Shown here one piece after another: positions 58,924-64,000 of a stretch of 64,000 nt of DNA. The notes under the pieces were generated by a model that saw nothing but the letters and a program-made list of their open reading frames with translations, ran no database searches and was not told where the DNA came from. The stretch comes from Paracamarosporium sp. OC-R06-R3 (Eukaryota > Ascomycota > Dothideomycetes > Pleosporales > Didymosphaeriaceae). Every line of letters begins with the position of its first letter. The stretch's first letter is position 1. The position numbers were made by a program, and so were the translations under genes. The DNA lies in NCBI GenBank assembly GCA_019828545.1, contig JACVRA010000055.1, positions 34,915 through 98,914 of the forward strand, given 5' to 3'.

Positions 58924-59300
58924 ACTGGTTTGTAAGATGCAAACGAGAAATTAGTTGTAACATAGGACGTGTTCGAGTAGGGGAACTGTATATTTCGCTA
59001 TATTATCAGGCAGGCACTTTGTGTAATGTACGCATACCATATTCGGCTTGAGTAAAAACCAACTGTCGATCCTGGATCACCTCCAAATCTTAAAACGCCT
59101 CCAGAAATCAGTTTAGTATCTCGTCAAGCATTCGTTTCCTTCGCGCAAAAGCGGAGATGGGAGGGTACATTGAACACCCGGATATCAAACGAAAGGAGAC
59201 CCCACGCTAGCGAGCGTCTTGTCCTCATATAATACATAAACACGACAGGTCGCCCTGGGATAATGCAACCTCTAGCCCTCTTGTGCCCTCTTCAGGTTGC
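58924..59300. other. Convergent 3' spacer
   Basis: A 377-base interval between the mS41 stop and the stop of the next minus-strand gene. No coding or structural feature is supported. Confidence 0.5.
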
Positions 59301-61981
59301 CTATCCAAACCCTACAAACCCCTGCTGTGCAAATTGGTCAGGATTGACAGCCACATTCGTGTTCGTACTAGTTCCAGCATTACCACCATCGTTCAAGAAC
59401 CAGCTCCAGTCCTGGTCAATGTCCATGGGCATGTTCTGCCAGGAGAAGTTGTTCGTCGGCAGCGGGAAGTTGTTTAACGAATCGTCGTTGATCTGTGCGC
59501 CCGTGGCGGTGCCAGCCGTAGATTGCGTGTCCAATGCGTTGCCCCAATTGTAAAAGCCGTCGTAGGAAATAAACGGGTCTGTAAATCCTGACGCCTGGTT
59601 CGGAGACGTCGTGGACGTGTTCGTAGTTGAGGGCGTCATAAGGCCCGGATTACTCGTTGTACTTTGGCTGAAAAAATCGCTCGCACTGCTCGTCAAGTCT
59701 GAGCGCGGTGTAAATTGCGTATTGATCCCTTTCTCTGCCAGGTTCGACGGACTTGTGTTCAGCGCATCAAACTTCCACTGCTTGTCGTTATCGTCAATGA
59801 TGCACTGAGAGACAGGACGTCCGCCGCGACGAATGTGTAAAGTGCCAAAGTAGGGTATCACGAATTCCGTCATGCCACTGCAGTCATCGAGCTCGTTGGA
59901 GCTGCTGTTGCCGACTCCTTGTCCCGTCTCAATTTTGAACTTCTTCAGCATCTTTTCGAGCACTTGTGCAGATTGGAGGGCAACCTTTCCGCCTTTCTCG
60001 GACGAGGCACGTCGGAAGATGTCGATGGATATCTCGATGAGGCGGACATCTGTTTCACGGGCAGCGGCGGAAATAGGTGTTTTGGTTGCGCCATAGTTGA
60101 AAAGGCCAAGAACGATCAACACGGCGGAGGTGAAGCCGATGAAGTCGACGGCTTTGCACTCATAGAGTGGCTGCACTTCCCCAGTTCGGAGTGCTTGATA
60201 CAATTTCAGGACTTCGCGCGAGCCGTTGACGCAGGCGGTGCGGCTGTATGTAAAGCGGCTATTCACCGCTGACTTGAGCATGAAGGGAAGGTGGAGGTAG
60301 ACCCGAATTTGGTGATAGATCATCTGCGCCATGATTCGCTCGCGCAGCTCCGCGGCATTACTTTCAATGTCTGCAAGCAGTTCGGAGTATTCAAGCCATG
60401 CCGGGTCTAGCTTCTTGTACAGATCTTCGAGTTCTTGATCCAGTTGGAGCGCCCAGGCAAAAGATTGCTCGGCGATACCCTGATTGCGGTCAATGACCTT
60501 ACCCGCGAGAATGGACACTTTGTTCATGAAGATGAGCGGCGCCATGTAGGGGCCGTTGGGAATCTCGGGTAGCGTCAAGTCACAATGAGTATCTGAAATG
60601 CCGTAGGGGAGCCCGAGGAGAAGCGAGAGGAAGCGGTCGCCATGGTAGAGAGCCCACCATATGGATTCGTGTGCTGCTGAGGAGCTGCGTTTGCGGTGAA
60701 GGCCCTGAGCACGGTCAGATATACCTATACCATACTGCGTCATGGGGCAACTTGGATCGGAATACGTACCATGAGTTGTACATACATGAGACCTTTCCGG
60801 TATGCGAGCCACGCTCGGCGTGGTTGGCCGACATCTGCATACCATTTTGCCTTCAGGATCAGGCACTCCATACCTTCGAGGGTAGCAGCGAATTCGTCGT
60901 CCGCTAATACCCATCGATCAACAACATCAATGTATCGCTCGACTTCTTTCTCGTCATCCGAGCAGATACCAACAGCAAGGACGACGGTGCCCATTGCGCC
61001 AATATTGCCTGACGCCAGAGCCTTCGAAGCAAATTGGGGCAGCGTTTCATCACTGGCAGACGTGCCACTGCACTTTCGCCGCCAAGTCTGCCACCACTCG
61101 CTATTAGTGGTAAGGATTTTGTTGAGTTTGTCATAGGAAGGTAGCATGGCGAGAAGTGTCTGCTTAGTACGCTCTTTCTTAGCCTGCTGGCCAAAGGAAT
61201 TGTCGTTCTCCATGACATCACCTGGATTAGTATAGCTTAGAGTATAGCGTTCGGATGAGGCCGACATGGGGTTGGAGTCCTTGCGGAGAGGTTCCATGCG
61301 CGCTTTGATGCGCTCTTCGGCATCATTAAGAGCATCTTCGAAAACGGACAGGATAGGCACATGATGTCCCCTATCGGATGGTGCTCTTTGCGCATCCCTG
61401 AGGACGTTGACAGTCGATGAAGCCTTTGACGATAGTGGAGTAGGTGGAAAGTTGTCCTTGGTAATGATGTTTGGAGTCTTGGAGACGGAATTTGATACGG
61501 AAGCAGAGTCCGATATGCTCCTCTCTGTTTTCTCTTCAAGGAGGGAGTCGACGAGGGCCTCCAACCGCGATACACGCTCGCGAAGGTTCTTCCTATGGTC
61601 AACGACAACCTCTGGATCGGCATGCTCCTGGTCGATACAGCGGCTACCACGTGCAAAGCATTCTGAACAGACGTTCGGATTGTCTACTGGGAAGATGCAT
61701 CTAATCTTCCGCCGGCGGCCTGGGTAATGTTAGGTATGGTCATGTAAGATCAAGAGGCCGTGATGGGTACTGGGTCGCCCCGGGTGCCTAGTGCATGAGG
61801 AGAAAATGTGGAGAAAGAGCATTTGAGCGCGACATGTCGGAAGGAAGGTAGGCAGCGAAAGAATAAGCGAAGGAGCAGCGACTCGGGGATGGGTTGTTGG
61901 ACGGGCGAACATACACTCGAAACAACTGTGCGTGCCCTTCCTCATCTTCTTCCTCATGGGCAAGCTCTCTTCTTTGGGCAT
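59301..61981 (-). CDS. Zn2Cys6 transcription factor with fungal_trans domain
   Basis: Nuclear pathway regulator; target genes unknown. Three exons: 61981-61915, 61719-60770 and 60704-59301, 806 residues. Intron 1 (195 bases) splits the zinc cluster after its second cysteine: CFEC is in exon 1 and RRRKIRCIF, VCSECFARGSRC in exon 2. A coiled-coil linker follows (NLRERVSRLEALVDSLLEEK), typical of dimeric Zn2Cys6 factors. The fungal_trans regulatory domain spans about 240-520, with the signature ESIWWALYHGDRFLSLLLGLPYG formed just after intron 2 (65 bases). The C-terminal 170 residues are Asn/Ser/Thr/Pro-rich with Trp-Phe patches (FSWQNMPMDIDQDWSWFL), suggesting an activation domain. Confidence 0.92.
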
Positions 61982-62988
61982 GCTGAAATGTTGGCCTCGT
62001 TGCTACACGGTAGTCTCCCTCGACTCAGGTTGGCCCGCCCCCCGGCCAGTTCTTCGTCCGAAAGGTTCCGCACACCTTCACGCTGGGATGATATATAAAA
62101 GATGACCAGCTCGCTCTCGAGGATGGGGCTCGTACGATGCGGATCACAAGCAGGGAAAAAGGATTGGTAGGTATGTGCAAAGGCGAGCGCGCAAGAGGGT
62201 ACGTTGGAGCTGTTCCTTCCGCCGGTTTTCGTCCACGCCGCCTGACTAAGCCAAGGATTCTTTGTAAGTTGCAAGAAACACGCAGAAGGAGTCGGGCGCT
62301 TGGCTTGGGCGCGTCAGCAATGATATACAGTCCCTCAGGCAGCACTCAACGCGTTGCGATGCACGCGCGGTGGTCCCAAATTGGCACATGTTGCGCTTCT
62401 AAAAGCCAACGGTGGCCTCTTGGGTTGATGTGCGCAGGGATGGCGGCTGGCCAAGCATCGCCGGACACGACCCAAGCCCGCCCTACTCATCACCACCCCC
62501 GATTTCTGCATCTCGGAGTCGCCGCGAAGCATCGGTCAGGCCAGCATGCAAATCAGCATGCTCGTGTTACTCGCCCCGGCGACTTGGGAGGGTTCGCAGC
62601 AGCCGTCGGTGAGCATCCCGAACCACCGACGGTGGGATCCAAGTTGTTCCGAGGGTTGGTCGACCAGGCTCTAGCCGACTCAGTGCTCGGGACAAAAGCG
62701 AAACATGACGTTGTGGAGCATGTAGAGTAGATTCGCAGCGCTGGTCCTAGACTTCAAATGCAAGCTCGTGCGACCTTCGCCGTACGTGTAGCCCACAGGT
62801 ACGTGCGAGCGCGCGGGACCCACGGAATGACGCGCGGGGGACCCGCCAGCCAAAGCAACTCGCTTCATATACGCTTCGCAACATTCGTTCGTACGCGACA
62901 TTCTTGATCCATGACATGTGCTCCATTTGAATGTTCCATTTGAGACACAGGAGCTTCTGCTATAGTTGTTTCGAACAGTCGACGCATC
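61982..62988. promoter_or_regulatory. Divergent promoter region, Zn2Cys6 gene / membrane protein
   Basis: About 1 kb. A 197-codon plus-strand frame (62137-62730) is open but shows no domain and is shadowed by opposing frames, so it is not called. No named motif is evident. Confidence 0.45.
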
Positions 62989-63709
62989 ATGAAGGCCGCG
63001 CCGCATCAGGAACGCCATAACCAGGACCACTTTCCACCCAGCCCTCCACCGTCTCCTCCCGCGGCTAGAAGAAGGCACAAGAAGAAGGATTCAACGGATC
63101 CATTTCTCCAGCTAGGGAATCCTGCAAATTACGCACTTCATGAATCACCACCGTCTCCGCCAACTGAAGCGGACATACCGGAGGAGCCTCTATACAAGAG
63201 GGTGCGTATCCAGCGCCGCATCTCCGTCGAGCACTGCAGACTTGTCACTACCAGGGACACTCTGTTCTGCTGAAATTGCAGCTTCATCATAATACCTACT
63301 AACCATCCCCCAGATCATCGTAACTCCCTTCTTATTCACCTCCTTCCTCATTTCCCTCTTCCTCGTTGATACGCAAAACGCCATCTCGCGCACCAAGAAC
63401 TCCGCCCTCTTTAGCTTTCTCGATCCCGACCCGTACCAAGATCCACTCGACTCAAAGTGGGATCGGCGAGGCTCCACGACCCACGTAAAGCCGCCTGATG
63501 CACTGAATCCAGACCAACGATCGGGGACGGGGAAGAGGAAACGGCGGTCATGGCATCTTCATAAGAAGATCAGGAAGATAGCCAAGCTAGAGATTAGCGA
63601 TGCGTTCGAAATGCGGAGACGAGTGATGGTCGCCATGGTTGCCACTATCTTGGTAGTGGTGTATGCCGTGTGGTGCTCTTCAAAATGGGTGCTGAGCATG
63701 TTCCGATAG
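62989..63709 (+). CDS. Two-pass membrane protein of unknown function
   Basis: Not recognised as a named family. Two exons: 62989-63201 and 63314-63709 (112-base intron), 202 residues. The first 70 residues are Pro/His/Lys-rich and disordered (FPPSPPPSPPAARRRHKKK). A first membrane segment starts just after the intron (IIVTPFLFTSFLISLFLV, about 72-89), then a hydrophilic loop of about 80 residues with basic stretches (GTGKRKRRSWHLHKKIRKI), and a second membrane segment close to the C-terminus (VMVAMVATILVVVYAVW, about 175-191). The phase-0 junction YKR to IIVTPF keeps the frame. Location is unknown; the short tails suggest an internal membrane. Confidence 0.72.
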
Positions 63710-64000
63710 CTGTCCACGAGAACTTGGAAGTGTATGAGAAACCAAAGGCGCAAAATAGCATTGCGTGGGATGAGATCGGCATGACCACCGCTTTCATTGG
63801 GGTAGCGCATCGCACGACATGCGCCGGGCAAGGCATTTACGGAGTAACTTACCTGGGGCCCCCATCACAACTGGAATTCTTAAAAGAACGTATGGATAAC
63901 GATATCACGAACTTATGTTTAAGGCCGAGAATACATGTTTGTACAGGACTGATGAATATTTGATTAGATTAACGTAACTACGTAGCGAGTCGCCACTCCA
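63710..64000. other. Right edge, 3' flank
   Basis: The remaining 290 bases follow the membrane-protein stop. A 97-codon frame at 63670-63963 overlaps that gene's last codons in another frame and shows no domain. Nothing else is supported. Confidence 0.5.

Noticed and set aside
62137..62730. 197-codon plus-strand frame
   Set aside because: No recognisable domain, odd composition, lies in a divergent promoter and overlaps opposing frames.

Overview
The window is nuclear DNA from a filamentous ascomycete, most likely a Dothideomycete of the Pleosporales type. The main signs are dense, mostly single-copy genes on both strands, very short introns (mostly 45-60 bases, with GT/AG ends and CTAAC-like branch points), a HET-domain gene, two Zn2Cys6 regulators, a fungal-type CYP51 and a candidate small secreted protein. 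I saw no tRNA or rRNA gene, CRISPR array, transposase or viral gene. Every gene model below was spliced by eye from reading-frame continuity, splice signals and remembered family sequence, so exon ends are predictions.

Layout. 0-9 kb: a HET-domain gene (-), DNA polymerase delta subunit 2 (+), a zinc alcohol dehydrogenase (-) whose second intron holds an unresolved poly-G/NN/poly-C block, and a Zn2Cys6 regulator (-). 9-17 kb: an intracellular GH3 beta-glucosidase with PA14 insert (-), a FAR-17a/AIG1-type membrane hydrolase (+), and a zinc-finger protein with a KEN motif (-). 17-31 kb: Rab geranylgeranyltransferase beta subunit BET2 (-), a RhoGAP (+), glycogen debranching enzyme GDB1 (+), and a HIRAN-SNF2-RING helicase of the HLTF/Rad5 class (+). 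31-41 kb: a C48 (NEDD8-type) protease (-), a LYAR zinc-finger nucleolar protein (-), an Erv2-type sulfhydryl oxidase (-), a branched-chain aminotransferase-like enzyme (+) and CYP51 (-). 42-52 kb: a candidate secreted effector (+), a Chk2/Cds1 FHA kinase (-), ATG10 (+) and a 1121-residue protein (-) whose architecture resembles meiotic chromosome-axis core proteins (Red1/Rec10/SYCP2). 52-64 kb: two MFS transporters (+), ARPC1 of the Arp2/3 complex (-), mitoribosomal protein mS41 (+), a second Zn2Cys6 regulator (-) and a two-pass membrane protein (+).

The genes are mostly unrelated housekeeping functions; there is no biosynthetic cluster. The thread that stands out is chromosome metabolism. 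Pol delta subunit 2, the HLTF-like helicase, the Chk2-type kinase and the axis-like protein all lie in one 48 kb stretch, and CGCG-rich elements, including two exact ACGCGT MluI-box motifs, lie in the promoter regions of these genes. The axis-like protein is the best candidate for something under-described.
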